Source: Apostichopus japonicus
Lineage: Eukaryota; Echinodermata; Holothuroidea; Aspidochirotida; Stichopodidae
Assembly (NCBI RefSeq): GCF_037975245.1
Contig: NC_092574.1
Location: 27,760,713 to 27,824,712, forward strand
Direction: 5' to 3'
DNA: 64,000 nt
The position numbers were made by a program, and so were the translations under genes. Positions 1 through 11,929 of the stretch are shown piece after piece. Below the pieces are notes generated by a model that made no database searches, was not told where the DNA came from, and saw only the letters and a list, made by a program, of their open reading frames with translations. Numbering within the stretch: the first letter of the stretch is position 1; every line of letters starts with the position of its first letter.

Positions 1-188
1 ATTCTATGATCCATCGTTTTACAGCTGCATACTCCATCAACCTAGCCTGGATCAGGCCTGGTGGGTCCATCTCAGTCTTGGATCTCAGGTCCAGATGATG
101 TGCCCCCTCTGGTATAACAAATGCTTGTAGTGTCTTTGAGAGGTTAGTCAAGACTCCTCCAGATGACCATGGATCTAAAGCACCATTG
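1..188 (-). CDS. PRCP: PRCP-like exon H (catalytic Asp and His), cut by window edge
   Basis: A split Ser codon is completed and followed by NGALDPWSSGG, LTNLSKTLQAFV, IPEGAHHLDLRS, GLIQARLMEYAAVKRWII. The Asp of LDPW and the first His of GAHHLD complete the catalytic triad with Ser of exon C. Only the last residues of the enzyme, normally about 10-20, should lie beyond base 1. The acceptor is TTCTTTTCAG. Confidence 0.95.
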
Positions 189-325
189 CTGAAAAGAACA
201 TGTCAAACAATGTACTTAGTGGGGCAATACTTTGGATATTATGTCACCAATAAAACAGCGCTCAAACCATCTTTTATTTGTAAGAGAAGCAGCAAGAGGA
301 AATTATGAGTTAGCACTATAGCTAG

Positions 326-2226
326 CAGGCCTTGATAATGTTTTGCTAATGCCTAATATCTTGTGATTGGTCTTAAGTGGGAGGTGGTCCACTGGTAGAT
401 CTAGGGCATTAATGCCCTCTTGACTGAGTTATTAAGACAGGCCTTGATAATGTTTTGCTTATGCCTAATATCTTGTGATTGGTCTTAAGTGGGAGGTGGT
501 CCACTGGTAGATCCAGGGCATTAATGCTCTCTTGACTGAGTTATTAAGACAGGCCTTGATAATGTTTTGCTTATGCCTAATATCTTGTGATTGGTCTTAA
601 GTGGGAGGTGGTCCACTGGTAGATCCAGGGCATTAATGCTCTCTTGACTGAGTTATTAAGGCAGGCCTTGATAATGTTTTGCTTATGCCTAATATCTTGT
701 GATTGGTCTTAAGTGGGAGGTGGTCCACTGGTAGATCTAGGGCATTAATACTCTCTTGACTGAGTTATTAAGGCAGGCCTTGATAATGTTTTGCTTATGC
801 CTAAAATCTTGTGATTGGTATTAAGTGGGAGGTGGTCCACTGGTAGATCCAGGGCATTAATGCTCTCTTGACTGAGTTATTAAGACAGGCCTTGATAATG
901 TTTTGCTTATGCCTAATATCTTGTGATTGGTCTTAAGTCGGAGGTGGTCCACTGGTAGATCCAGGGCATTAATGCTCTCTTGACTGAGTTATTAAGATAG
1001 GCCTTGATAATGTTTTGCTTATGCCTAATATCTTGTGATTGGTCTTAAGTGGGAGGTGGTCAACTGGTAGATCCAGGGCATTAATGCTCTCTTGACTGAG
1101 TTATTAAGGCAGGCCTTGATAATGTTTTGCTTATGCCTAATATCTTGTGATTGGTCTTAAGTGGGAGGTGTTCCACTGGTAGATCTAGGGCATTAATGCT
1201 CTCTTGACTGAGTTATTAAGGCAGGCCTTGATAATGTTTTGCTTATGCCTAATATCTTGTGATTGGTATTAAGTGGGAGGTGGTCCACTGGTAGATCCAG
1301 GGCATTAATGCTCTCTTGACTGAGTTATTAAGGCAGGCCTTGATAATGTTTTGCTAATGCCTAATATCTTGTGATTGGTCTTAAGTGGGAGGTGGTCCAC
1401 TGGTAGATCTAGGGCATTAATACTCTCTTGACTGAGTTATTAAGGCAGGCCTTGATAATGTTTTGCTTATGCCTAAAATCTTGTGATTGGTATTAAGTGG
1501 GAGGTGGTCCACTGGTAGATCCAGGGCATTAATGCTCTCTTGACTGAGTTATTAAGACAGGCCTTGACAATGTTTTGCTTATGCCTAATATCTTGTGATT
1601 GGTCTTAAGTGGGAGGTGGTCCACTGGTAGATCCAGGGCATTAATGCTCTCTTGACTGAGTTATTAAGACAGGCCTTGATAATGTTTTGCTTATGCCTAA
1701 TATCTTGTGATTGGTCTTAAGTGGGAGGTGGTCAACTGGTAGATCCAGGGCATTAATGCTCTCTTGACTGAGTTATTAAGGCAGGCCTTGATAATGTTTT
1801 GCTTATGCCTAATATCTTGTGATTGGTCTTAAGTGGGAGGTGTTCCACTGGTAGATCTAGGGCATTAATGCTCTCTTGACTGAGTTATTAAGGCAGGCCT
1901 TGATAATGTTTTGCTTATGCCTAATATCTTGTGATTTGTATTAAGTGGGAGGTGGTCCACTGGTAGATCCAGGGCATTAATGCTCTCTTGACTGAGTTAT
2001 TAAGGCAGGCCTTGATAATGTTTTGCTAATGCCTAATATCTTGTGATTGGTCTTAAGTGGGAGGTGGTCCACTGGTAGATCTAGGGCATTAATGCTCTCT
2101 TGACTGAGTTATTAAGGCAGGCCTTGATAATATTTTGCTAATGCCTAATATCTTGTGATTGGTCTTAAGTGGGAGGTGGTCCACTGGTAGATCTAGGGCA
2201 TTAATGCTCTCTTGACTGAGTCCTCT
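326..2226. repeat. 112-bp minisatellite, about 17 copies, with 672-bp higher-order period
   Basis: The unit starts CAGGCCTTGATAATG and ends GAGTTATTAAG(A/G). Consecutive starts at 326, 438 and 550 are 112 apart. Diagnostic variants recur six units apart (GTATTAAG near 815 and 1487; CAACTGG near 1060 and 1732; GTGTTCC near 1168 and 1840), showing a six-unit higher-order repeat. It lies in the last PRCP-like intron, about 140 bases from exon H. Confidence 0.97.
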
Positions 2227-2739
2227 GCACAGCGGATGAAGAGATCTCATACTTTTAGGTGCTGTTGTATCATTCTTCCCATTACCCCGTCCTGTGGATT
2301 GTAACTTAAGGCATGAGTGAGTTTATAATAGCTCTAATTGACCCTTCTGCTTAAATATACTATTACTTAGTGTGATGTGCAAGGTATTTAACTGAGTACC
2401 AGCTCTTAGACATAACTGCAATTGAGGAAAGCTCAAAACTTAGTTGTAAGACAGTTTTCAACCTGTCCAGCAAACAAATATTCAGAATGTGATAATTGTT
2501 GCTGGTCTCTTGTTTACTGTTGATTAGTGTAATACATGATGCAGTTTTAGACCTAACACATTAATGTTGTAATGCTGCTACAATCATATCCTTGCCTGTT
2601 TAAAAGAAACTAAGACTGCTGATTGCTGGGCCAACGAGGAACAAACTTCAGTTTATCTCGGAATACATTCCAAACTGCCTTCCTCTTTTCATGCAAGTCA
2701 CAACTGATATTTTGTGAGAAATTTTGAATTCTTTGTGCA
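2227..2739. other. Unassigned intron sequence
   Basis: Between two arrays in PRCP-like intron G-H. I see no coding frame with family similarity and no clear repeat. Confidence 0.6.
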
Positions 2740-3072
2740 GCATTTCACCACATACAATAACATCAAACAGTAGCACCAGCTACCCCAAACATCCCATGTA
2801 TAAAATAGAGTGAGTACAGTTAACACAATACCAGCTTCTACATTGTGAAAGCATTTCACCACATACAATAACATCAAACAGTAGCACCAGCTACCCCAAA
2901 CATCCCATGTATAAAATAGAGTGAGTACAGTTAACACAATACCAGCTTCTACATTGTGAAAGCATTTCACCACATACAATAACATCAAACAGTAGCACCA
3001 GCTACCCCAAACATCCCATGTGTAAAATAGAGTGAGTACAGTTAACACAATACCAGCTTCTACATTGTGAAA
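2740..3072. repeat. 111-bp tandem repeat, 3 copies
   Basis: Starts of GCATTTCACCACATAC at 2740, 2851 and 2962 are 111 apart and the copies are nearly identical. Because 111 is a multiple of three, one minus-strand frame stays open with a 37-residue repeat; there is no other sign of coding and it lies in a PRCP-like intron. Confidence 0.96.
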
Positions 3073-3342
3073 TTCTGACACTGAGATGCAGTATCTTAGT
3101 AACCACATGGAAAATATACATGTCAGATAACCAGAAGCTCCTACAAATTTTGAACTGAGATTGAACTGTGATTAGATAAGAGTGATCTGGTTCCTCCCCC
3201 AGGGCTGATCATGATCTCAAGCTTGAAATTTGATCACAAGTGCATCACATGTGTTTCTGGCTAGTGGTCTGATATGATCAGATCACAGTCTGATCATGAG
3301 TGTGTTATCCCATTCGAATGTAGCCATGGTCAAGATCTTTAC

Positions 3343-3530
3343 CTGAAGAAGATGTTACTTGCAGTGGTTATATCTCTGCCCCAATAAAATGTTTCCACCC
3401 AATCAGCTCTTGGGGTGACTCCGAATAGATTCTGACAATTCTTGACATAAGCATCATAGTCCCAGGGACGTGGCTCAAACATGTCAGTCACTCCATCAGA
3501 ACAGGAAGGCATTACCATCTCCGTACAAAA
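3343..3530 (-). CDS. PRCP: PRCP-like exon G
   Basis: The exon encodes FCTEMVMPSCSDGVTDMFEP, RPWDYDAYVKNCQNLFGV and RADWVETFYWG, ending ASNIFF and a split Ser codon (AG|C). CTE(M/V)VMP.C..GV.DMF and the W(G)..P..W pattern are diagnostic of S28. It has 188 bases, with acceptor ATTATTTCAG, donor CTTCAG|GTAAAG and phase 2 out. Confidence 0.94.
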
Positions 3531-3807
3531 CTGAAATAATCATCAACAACATATGCATTATAGAGTTATACAGCTCTTCAGTACTTGGACAACTTGATGA
3601 TTCTTTATAACATGAGGCAGGTCTGCACTCTAAATCTGTACTCAGCTATACTCAGTTCCCCAGGCATCTGTAACTTTCTGTCTTTCTTATGCCAGAAAGA
3701 ACGACTGAATTGAATTGAAATGAAACTGCTGAGAACTTTAGAAGGATTTGTTTCCCCATCTCCACTTTTCCTATCATCCAAATTCAAATATTTCATTGCT
3801 TCCATAC

Positions 3808-3972
3808 CTGATAATACCAGCCATACTCATCAACGTGACCAGATTGTGTCTGTGAAGTGTTGAAGCAAAGAGCTTGTCCAGTGAAGTTGTAATATATCGT
3901 AAGTGCTCCAACTAACTGGGTGAGAAGTTCTGAATCCGTCTTATTTGGTGATGTGAAGGCTGCACATATAGA
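3808..3972 (-). CDS. PRCP: PRCP-like exon F
   Basis: This 165-base phase 0/0 exon encodes SICAAFTSPNKTDSELL, TQLVGALTIYYNFTGQ, ALCFNTSQTQ and EYGWYYQ. It corresponds to the helical cap region with the conserved YYN.(S/T)GQ segment; NKT and NFT are possible N-glycosylation sites, as expected for a lysosomal or secreted enzyme. The acceptor is TTGTACAG, the donor CAG|GTATGG. Confidence 0.92.
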
Positions 3973-4852
3973 CTGTACAAGACATAAAATGATGGGAAAC
4001 CAGAAAATAAAAGCTGTTTGGCAACACTAGTGAAGCAAGGAAGGACATTCACTTAATTGCTTTGGTGTCAATGAATGGCAGCAACCTACTAAGATGTTTC
4101 TGCTCTATTCATGCATCTAATTCTAGTTTTAACAGTCTTTTACTTCCTGGGTTGTCAGCTATCTCCTTGTTAAAATTTACCACTCTGTCCATTTCAAGCC
4201 ATTTCATATTCTAATATGTGGTGGTCACTGATACCACACATAGCACAAAGAACAACTTTTTCATAGTTTTAGACAGGAGATTTCTTTATCATGAAATTAT
4301 TGAAATAATAAGATTCTATCCATCATTTTACTTGCATAACAATTTGCTCATATTTCTGAACATTCTTATATGCTATAAATTGCTTTTTGAACTGATTGAA
4401 ACTTTATTTTTTAACCTGTGATACACATTATGTCCATCTCACTGTATTAAACTCTCAACTAGCAGCTTGCACACTACTTTCGGTCAAACAGAATAAATTA
4501 ACCTAGATACATTCCATTAAAATTGATACATTCCACTCAGTAATGAGCTATATAGTTATATAAATGCATGTGTAGTTTGAAAGCAGTTCCAAGAAAATTT
4601 GTATAAGTTACATCTTTGTGATTATATGACACCTCCCACAGTGTTTGATATTAACACATATCATAGTTGGTTCAGTTCATCAAGCTGTTCCGACAGTAAC
4701 CTGTCGTGAAAGCCAAGGTAGTTGTTCTATTGAAGTATATATATTAGTTGTGACACTTTATAATTAAATATGAAAAATCCCATAAAATATTATGTAATTA
4801 TTGTGTAAAGCAGATTGCAGCTATTATTCTTATGACCACTCCAATGAACATG
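3973..4852. other. Unassigned intron sequence
   Basis: AT-rich part of PRCP-like intron E-F. No recognised element; the one open plus-strand frame (4218-4421) has low-complexity composition. Confidence 0.6.
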
Positions 4853-4854
4853 AT

Positions 4855-5485
4855 TGTCCTCCTCATCCTCCAAGTCATTCTCATCACCACCCTTGTCATT
4901 TTCCCCATTGTACTCTGATAGTCCTCATCCTCCAAGTCTCCCTTGTCATTTTCCCCATTGTACTCTGATAGTCCTCTTCCTCCAAGTCTCCCTTGTCATT
5001 TTCCCCATTGTACTCTGGTAGTCCTCATCCTCCAAGTCTCCCTTGTCATTTTCCCCATTGTACTCTGATAGTCCTCTTCCTCCAAGTCATTCTCATTCCC
5101 ACCCTTGTCATTTTCCCCATTGTACTCTGATAGTCCTCATCCTCCAAGTCTCCCTTGTCATTTTCCCCATTGTACTCTGATAGTCCTCATCCTCCAAGTC
5201 TCCCTTGTCATTTTCCCCATTGTACTCTGATAGTCCTCATCCTCCAAGTCATTCTCATTCCCACCCTTGTCATTTTCCCCATTGTACTCTGATAGTCCTC
5301 ATCCTCCAAGTCTCCCTTGTCATTTTCCCCATTGTACTCTGATAGTCCTCATCCTCCAAGTCATTCTCATTCCCACCCTTGTCATTTTCCCCATTGTACT
5401 CTGATAGTCCTCATCCTCCAAGTCATTCTCATCCCCACCCTTGTCATTTTCCCATTGTACTCTGATAGTCCTCATCCTCCACACT
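4855..5485. repeat. 50/62-bp CT-rich minisatellite, about 11 copies
   Basis: The unit is built on ATTGTACTCTGATAGTCCTC, a CCTCCAAGTC segment and CCTTGTCATTTTCCCC. Two unit types alternate, 50 bp and 62 bp, differing by a 12-bp CATTCTCATTCC-type insertion. The minus strand is purine-rich and reads as an acidic repeat, which I regard as incidental. It lies in PRCP-like intron E-F. Confidence 0.93.
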
Positions 5486-5760
5486 GAAACCACTGCAGTC
5501 TTCCTCTGCATCTTGATCATTTTCATTATTATTATTATTATCACGGTGATTATACAAACATCTTTAAGTGCTTAACATCAATTATTATTGGAAGTTCTCT
5601 CCTAAGTAATTTTTCAGTTCCTGTGTTCTGTAAATGTGACTTAAATGAGTGTAACTAAAATCAAAGAAACACACATACCCAATACATTTACTACAATTCA
5701 ACAACGACATTTAGGGTAGGCTTTGTTTTATAGTGTGACGTACCCTGGTAAAATCATTAC

Positions 5761-5933
5761 CTTTATTGGGTTAGCAGGTAGTGGCTCCAGAAAGTTAGCC
5801 GGGTATGGGTAATCCACCATCGCTAGGTTAAACCATGTCTCAGAGAGCCAGCTTTTCACTGTCTCTACATCTGCTTCAGAATGCAGAGGTTTACACAGAC
5901 GTAAACCGGTTGTGATATCTTGTCGTCCCTTCT
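5761..5933 (-). CDS. PRCP: PRCP-like exon E
   Basis: The first codon is split (G|AG, Glu). The exon contains GLRLCKPLHSEADVE, TVKSWLSETWFN, LAMVDYPYPANF and LEPLPANPIK, the strongly conserved MVDYPY...PLPA..P block of PRCP/DPP7. It has 173 bases, donor AAG|GTAATG in phase 0. The acceptor GTGTTACAG is preceded not by a normal pyrimidine tract but by a purine/T-rich tandem repeat (5944-6020). Confidence 0.94.
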
Positions 5934-5943
5934 CTGTAACACA

Positions 5944-6020
5944 ATACATTCATTACGTTATTACATCATTACACCAATACATTTCATTACATCATTACAT
6001 CAATACATTCATTACATCAA
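5944..6020. repeat. Short tandem repeat abutting PRCP exon E acceptor
   Basis: Imperfect repeats of CATTACATCATTACATCAATA run into the intron side of the exon E acceptor. On the transcribed (minus) strand this replaces the expected pyrimidine tract by TGTAATGA-type repeats before GTGTTACAG. Confidence 0.75.
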
Positions 6021-6175
6021 AGACATGACAAAAACTTAAATACAGACTTAGGTATAGAGTTTATTAGCAAACCAGTTATTCACAAACCTGATGGTATGAT
6101 TGCCACAAAAACTGTGCCTGGTTACAGAATTTTAAGAAAACAATTACATCAATTTATCTGGAGGGCAACAAGATC

Positions 6176-6206
<31 letters not shown>

Positions 6207-7920
6207 TATTAGATCCTCCTGCAAGCAGGAACTCGCGAAGAAGCCTAATTGGCTTATCAAAGCCGCAAGCTGACCGAAGTCAGTCTCTCACATTCATATT
6301 TAACGTCCATGATTATGAATTGTTATCATATTCAGGGTGATCATATTCAGGGTTGATCATATTCAGGGTGTGCTTGTAAGGCACTCCTTTTGTGTAATAA
6401 TATGGGGTGTTTCCATATGTCAAAGGTCAGTACAAGCTTTCTTGTGAGAATTTCTGCAATTCTCACTCGTACTGAATGAATCAGCTTGTATAGTTCCTGA
6501 TACCAAGTTTGGAAAGTTAAGCCGCGGATCGCATTGAACTGACAACGTAGACAAATTTGTAACATTAAAACGCAAGAAAAATTAAGACTATACAAATGTG
6601 GTTCAAGTAAGGCTGCACCATTAACCAGTCACGGTACTTGAACCACTTATGAAATTGAAGATTTGACTGGTTCCTCATATTACTAAAACGATAAAAGACT
6701 GTAGCAACTGAATCACGAAAATCTGTAAAAATTCGTCAGAATTGCTGAATAAACATCGGTGTAAAGTTAAACACTGCAAGATTTTCTTACTTATTAGGCA
6801 TCACAAAAAGGCAAGCTAGCGGTACTTGTTGATCAATTGAGGTGTATTTTTAACATTTGTCCAACCTTCAGAGATGATTTTTGTTCCACAGTCAAGTGGT
6901 TTCATAAATTCACATTAGGAAAACTTCACAAATAATGTCAAATGTTTCATCCCTAGGCCTACATGCATTATACTAGGAAAGTAATGAATTGCATAGACCA
7001 GTACCACTTTAGAAAGCCATCTCATAATGCATTAACACTCACAAGGTTAAATACATCCCTAACTAGTCACATAAGGCATATTTGTTCTCAAATAATCAGT
7101 ACTATTTTCAAATGATTTGAGGGCTGATAATCTGTATCTGTCTGAATATTTTAGCACCTCCCTATTTTATCTGAACACAAAACCCTTTGCGGAAGATTCC
7201 TGATAACTATTAAGTTCACTTTGTCAACATCTGATCAGCCTATCCAATGGGTTAATGTACACAATTCATAACATAAGGATATTTTGTCACATTTTCATCA
7301 CAAACCATGGAAATGATATCATTAGTGACCGTAATGATTTTCTCAAGGACTTGGCTGCAGAAAATTGAATGATCACATTTCTGTTAAATAAATCAGTTTG
7401 CACACTGTTTTATGACTTACTTTATGCACTTAATATGTTTGTTGTTGCGCAGTTAGCATTTGTTCTAACCACAGTTGGGGCAATTGGGTGCCTATTTTAG
7501 AGTGTGCCATCTGTTTGTGGAGCAATTGTCATGGCAAATAAGTTGAAATTGCATTGAAATATGATAAGCTGGGGCGAAGGAATCTGTGTCACAATAATGT
7601 CAGCATTTTGGGGGATGGGTGTCAGAAATGGATTGAAAAATAATCATTGATGGGACAGAGGGATTAAAAGAAACATGTTGAGATTCATAATCTACAGTAG
7701 TTTGATCAAGTGAAAAGAAACAATTCACCTCCATGTCATAAAATCCTAAATTTTATAACCAGAAAGCCTGGATGCTTTGTGATTCCTTACCACATATTTT
7801 GCTCAAAATTCCAGTAGCCCAAAATAAGAAGAAATGTATTCAGTGATTAAAATCTGCTAGCCTTACATAACCATTGACCTGAAGCAAACAGGAAACTTCA
7901 ACTTGAAAACAAAATTATCC
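6021..7920. other. Intron sequence with (TATG)n and a GC-richer candidate repeat
   Basis: A TATG microsatellite at about 6178-6207 is followed by a GC-richer block (6211-6300, with GCAAGCAGGAACTCGCGAAG) that looks like the end of a dispersed element, but only one copy is seen here. The rest has no recognised feature. Confidence 0.5.
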
Positions 7921-7924
7921 AGCT

Positions 7925-9125
7925 ACCAGGCTTTTAAGGTTTTTTACAGTTTTCCCTTGTTGAACTCAAATGACCTTTGACCTTCACAAAGATTTTGCTG
8001 GGCTCTTGTACTAATTATAGGACAATCATGTGACAAGATGACATCCGATGAAACTGCATATCTTATGATGCCATGTTTAAAATTTCCAGAGTGTTCACTC
8101 TGCTGAACCCAAATGATCTGTACCCTCCAAAAGCAATAGGGTTCTTGTACTGCAAAAATGCATGGTGGTTTCAATGATGTAACATGAGCAGTTTTCTTCA
8201 TGAATCTGACCTAATGAATAGTGAGGGTGTATTTGTTTATACAAGGGTTTCACGATTTGACCTCTGATGACCCTAAATGACCTTTGCCCTCCACCAAAAA
8301 CAATAGACTTCTTTTAAACAATGTGGTACTTTTATACATCAAATGTGAAATTTGTCTGACCTTCCTTTCTTGAGATATCATGTTTACAAGGTTTTCATAA
8401 TTTGACCCCTGGTGACCCCAAATGACCTTTGACCTCCAACGAAAACAATAAGCTTCTTGTACTCATTGTGGTACTTTTATACATCAAATATGAAGTTGGT
8501 GCGACCTTCCCTTCTTGAGATATCGTGTTTACAAGGTGTTCACAAATTGACCCCTGGTGACCCCAAATGACCTTTGACCTCCACCAAAAACAATAGGCTT
8601 CTTGTACTCTAAACGTGGTACTTCTACACACTAAATATGAAATTTGTCTGACCTTCCCTTCTTGAGATATCGGGTTTACAAACTGGGCGTCACAAATTCA
8701 CTGACACACACACACACACACACATGCCATCATGAATTCATAGGTTACGATTATCATCGAAACCAAAACCAGCTACTGCAGTTTTCTATCTGGAAATATC
8801 ATATTTACATATTGTTCAAGTTTTCAAATCTGGTGATTTTAAATGAACTCTGACCTACATCAAATTGTGTACAAACTAATGTATACCACACACAAGGCTA
8901 TCATACCATGCATATTCCTTTTATTTTCTGATTCTGGAGATATAGCACTTTTCATATATTCACTTTTCCCACTGCTGACCTCAAATGACCTTTGACCTCC
9001 ACCACAATCAATAGGGTTGGCTAAACTAGTTACAGGAAATCCACATTCCAAATATATGAACTGCATAGGCAACCTTCCTTGAGATATCATGTTAACAAGA
9101 TTTGCACACTATTTCAAATGACCTT
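7925..9125. repeat. Dispersed repeat block with DR1 motifs, several tandem-like copies
   Basis: The motifs TGACCTTTGACCT, CAATAGG(C/G)TTCTTGTACT and CTTGAGATATC(A/G)TGTTTACAAG recur in the same order every 150 bases or so. Perfect DR1 sequences lie at 7971-7983, 8423-8435, 8568-8580 and 8986-8998. A (CA)n tract lies at 8703-8725. The same family recurs at 10690, 18225, 26030, 32480 and 53825. Confidence 0.85.
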
Positions 9126-9164
9126 TGACATTTGATTCAACAATTTCTTTAGGGTAAAGAAGGG

Positions 9165-9775
9165 GGGGCGGGTGTCGATGAGGTCTACACTTTCTTGCCC
9201 ACTTTCATACATTGCCAAAAACTGTCCTCCAAAATACCAGTCTTATTTTGGGCAGGTAGGGCTGTTGGGAAACGCTTGCCAATGGTTGACGAGGTCTTTG
9301 ATAGTCGGGTTGATGATAAGCTTCATTCAGTTCTCAAGGATATCGAGAACCCTCTCCACGCTCCATTAAATAATTGTATTATCCCTCGTAGTGGGAGGAT
9401 GAGACCTCCGAAGGCTCATACTAATCGTTACCCCTCATCTTTCATGGGACAAGCTGTTAGAATTTTTAATGCATCTTTTAATCGCTAACCTCTTGCCTTT
9501 GTCTTTCCTTCTTTCATTGGGTTCTTATCATATTTTACCGTTTGTGATTTGTTTATACTTTTTTATTCCTTGCCATTCTGTGAGCTTCGGCCCATCTGTT
9601 CCCGTTCCTTGTTATTAGCAGTTCTTATGCTTTTATTGTCCTACTGTTTGTTCTCTTATTGTTGTATAGTACCGTTTTTATATCTTACTGTTTTATCTGC
9701 AAGCATGTAATTTCCCTATCGGATGCAATAAAGTTTATCTTATCTTATCTTATCTTATCTTATATTAATATGATT
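9165..9775 (+). pseudogene. Non-LTR retrotransposon (LINE) 3' end with TTATC tail
   Basis: A 97-codon frame (9195-9488) reads PMVDEVFDSRVDDK, then NNCIIPRSGRMRPPKAHTNR and SFMGQAVRIFNASFNR before a stop. SRSGR.RPP..RTNRY..SF...A.R.FN is the usual C-terminal end of several LINE ORF2 proteins. It is followed by a T-rich 3' UTR, AATAAA near 9729, and a (TTATC)n tail at 9738-9763. The copy is 5'-truncated, keeping none of the endonuclease or reverse transcriptase, and sits inside dispersed-repeat sequence in PRCP-like intron D-E. Confidence 0.75.
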
Positions 9776-10689
9776 CAGCAGTTTCTTTAGGGTAGAAGGT
9801 TGGGAATGAAAAGTCTACATTATGTTGCCTTTCTATCCATGTTATTCAATGGGTAATGTTTAACAATGAGATATTCCTGCACGAATGAGTTTACACAAGG
9901 AATAATTATTATTTGGATCCCTACTGTTCATATAGGCTACAGTGTAAAACAGCACTGTATATAAAGCCTGGCATTTTAATGCACATCAACCAACAAGAAT
10001 GCTGTTATGTAATACATGAAGCCCAAACTGTCAAGAACCACAGCTGGATAGTATATATAAAAAATACAACATTAACTTGTGAAAATAAAGAAACCATCTT
10101 TCAAATGCAATTTTCATCTTTTCCATTAGGAAATAAGCCAAACTTTAAAAAGAAACCCAAGAGGCTTTGTGATTCCTTGCCACACTTTGTATTCAGGGCT
10201 AAGTTTCTCCCTAAACATACTGTTTTCTTCTGGAAGAACTAGAAACCAGCATTTATGAAATCAATTTTGAAAGGGAACACATTACTGCCTTACTACTGAG
10301 GAGAAACTTTTATCAGGGACAGATAACAGCAGCTCCATGGTTTTATCTGCAGTCTAAGTAAATTCATATCTTTAATTAACTCAAGTGGGTACTCAGTCAG
10401 TGTGGCACTTTATTTTCATTGGACCAGTTAAACTGATATCCCCTCTGATCTCAGTTCTGGAAACAGTAATTAGATGACCCTTTAATTGGTGCAATCAACA
10501 TGGTTCTTCCTGAAAGAAATGACTGTAGCAATAGTTACTGCAGTAGGTTAATAACTTTATATTATATTTTGAAGTATTAAAAATCTCTTGAAATTTTTTA
10601 AGACAAAAAGAAGATTTAGACATTGTACCGCCACACAACTGACTTACATAGCCCAGCTGTTAGTATTTAGGGATCTACATACCTAACAC
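9776..10689. other. Unassigned intron sequence
   Basis: Contains the start motif of the dispersed repeat (GGCTTTGTGATTCCTTGCC near 10161) but otherwise no gene or clear element. Confidence 0.5.
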
Positions 10690-11105
10690 ATATGAAATTC
10701 ATGGAAGTTTCACTTTTTACTTTTCATACTTTGACCGTTACTGAGTTCATATGACCTTTGACCTCCACCACAATCAATAGGATTAGCTGAACTAATTACA
10801 GGAAATTCATAAGCCAAATATAAGAACTGCATAGATGACCTTCCTTGAGATATCATAATCACAAGATTTTCACTTTTTATCTTTCTACTGACCTCAAATG
10901 ATCTTTGACATGCATGAAACACTACAGATCATCTACTTTCCAACAGCAAGCTACTCATGAAGTATGAACGTTCTGCAACTTCTACTTCTTGAGATATTGT
11001 GTGAACAATGTTTTCAGACTTTGACCATAACTGTCACATACATGCACACATACATACAACATCACCATCACATAGATTCCTTCCGCCTTCGGCAAGGAAT
11101 ACAAA
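10690..11105. repeat. Dispersed DR1-bearing repeat copy with hairpin end
   Basis: Shares TGACCTTTGACCTCCACC (perfect DR1 at 10752-10764) and CTTGAGATATCAT with the 7925 block. It ends in a TACA/CACA tract and ATTCCTTCCGCC/TTCGGCAAGGAAT, an imperfect hairpin near 11077-11099 seen also at 33160-33186. Confidence 0.8.
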
Positions 11106-11565
11106 ACTTACACTGATCTTTTACTCATTTTAGACAATCCTGCCAATGAAACCCTTGGTCAAAAGAGGTTTACTGTGAGACAGCTAACAAGGTTTTTCTA
11201 CCATCTTGAATGTCTGGACCCTGTAAAGATACTCTGCAAAATGTACTCCACATAATGCAGAAATATCTTACTGTTGACCACTGACAGTTGTCTAAATATC
11301 TCTGTGAAATGGTTTCCAGGCTTTATAGGCTGATTCTGATGAACATTCACTGCAAAAGAAATCATATAGCCTCACAAGGTGAAGTACCACAACTGCTTGC
11401 TGAGTTTAACAAGCCTATTTTTGCCAACAAATTGAGGTATTGGAATAACAATAAGCTTTCTAAAGCAACCAACAGAAGAGTACACTATTCTCGACCTGAA
11501 AGATCAGGCAAAGAGACAAGAATAAAATGTAACAATGCAGAGTTTGCATAACACAAGGTACCTAC

Positions 11566-11723
11566 CTGTCCTTCCCATTGTGTCTAAAGCTCCCCATGAG
11601 GCTCTTATGACTGAACTACAATTTTTGCTGGACATTTCAAAATCTTTGGTTACAATCTGATACGGAGCATTGCATTCCATTTCCTTTGGAAAGTTCCAAA
11701 TAGGGGCAGAGCAAGCAATAGAT
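11566..11723 (-). CDS. PRCP: PRCP-like exon D
   Basis: One base completes Gly from exon C, then SIACSAPIWNFPKEMECNAP, YQIVTKDFEMSSKNCSS and RASWGALDTMGRT follow. SAPIW is the conserved strand after the nucleophile elbow; the rest matches the start of the S28 cap (SKS) domain. It has 158 bases, with acceptor TTCCACACAG and donor ACAG|GTAGGT in phase 1. Tandem arrays start about 210 bases upstream of its acceptor, in intron C-D. Confidence 0.92.
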
Positions 11724-11929
11724 CTGTGTGGAAAAATGATAAATTAATGATTGAGTAGCTAAGTACTGTATTATCAGAAACAGTGTAAATGATTTAGCAA
11801 ATTTAATTATCCAACATATGCTCCATTTTTAGTTCTGAAATATGCTCATTCTTTATGCTTTTAATGCTCCCAGAGCGTACTGCATGATTGACCATGCTAC
11901 ATGTATCAACTACTTCAGAATTTTGTTCA

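Noticed and set aside
2698-3108. Open minus-strand frame with a 37-residue repeat
   Set aside because: It follows from a 111-bp unit (a multiple of three) in an intron; it has no start context, family or codon bias of its own.
4855-5544. Acidic repeat protein on the minus strand (GDENDLEDED-like)
   Set aside because: Produced by the purine-rich strand of the 50/62-bp array; unit length is not a multiple of three, so the frame breaks from unit to unit.
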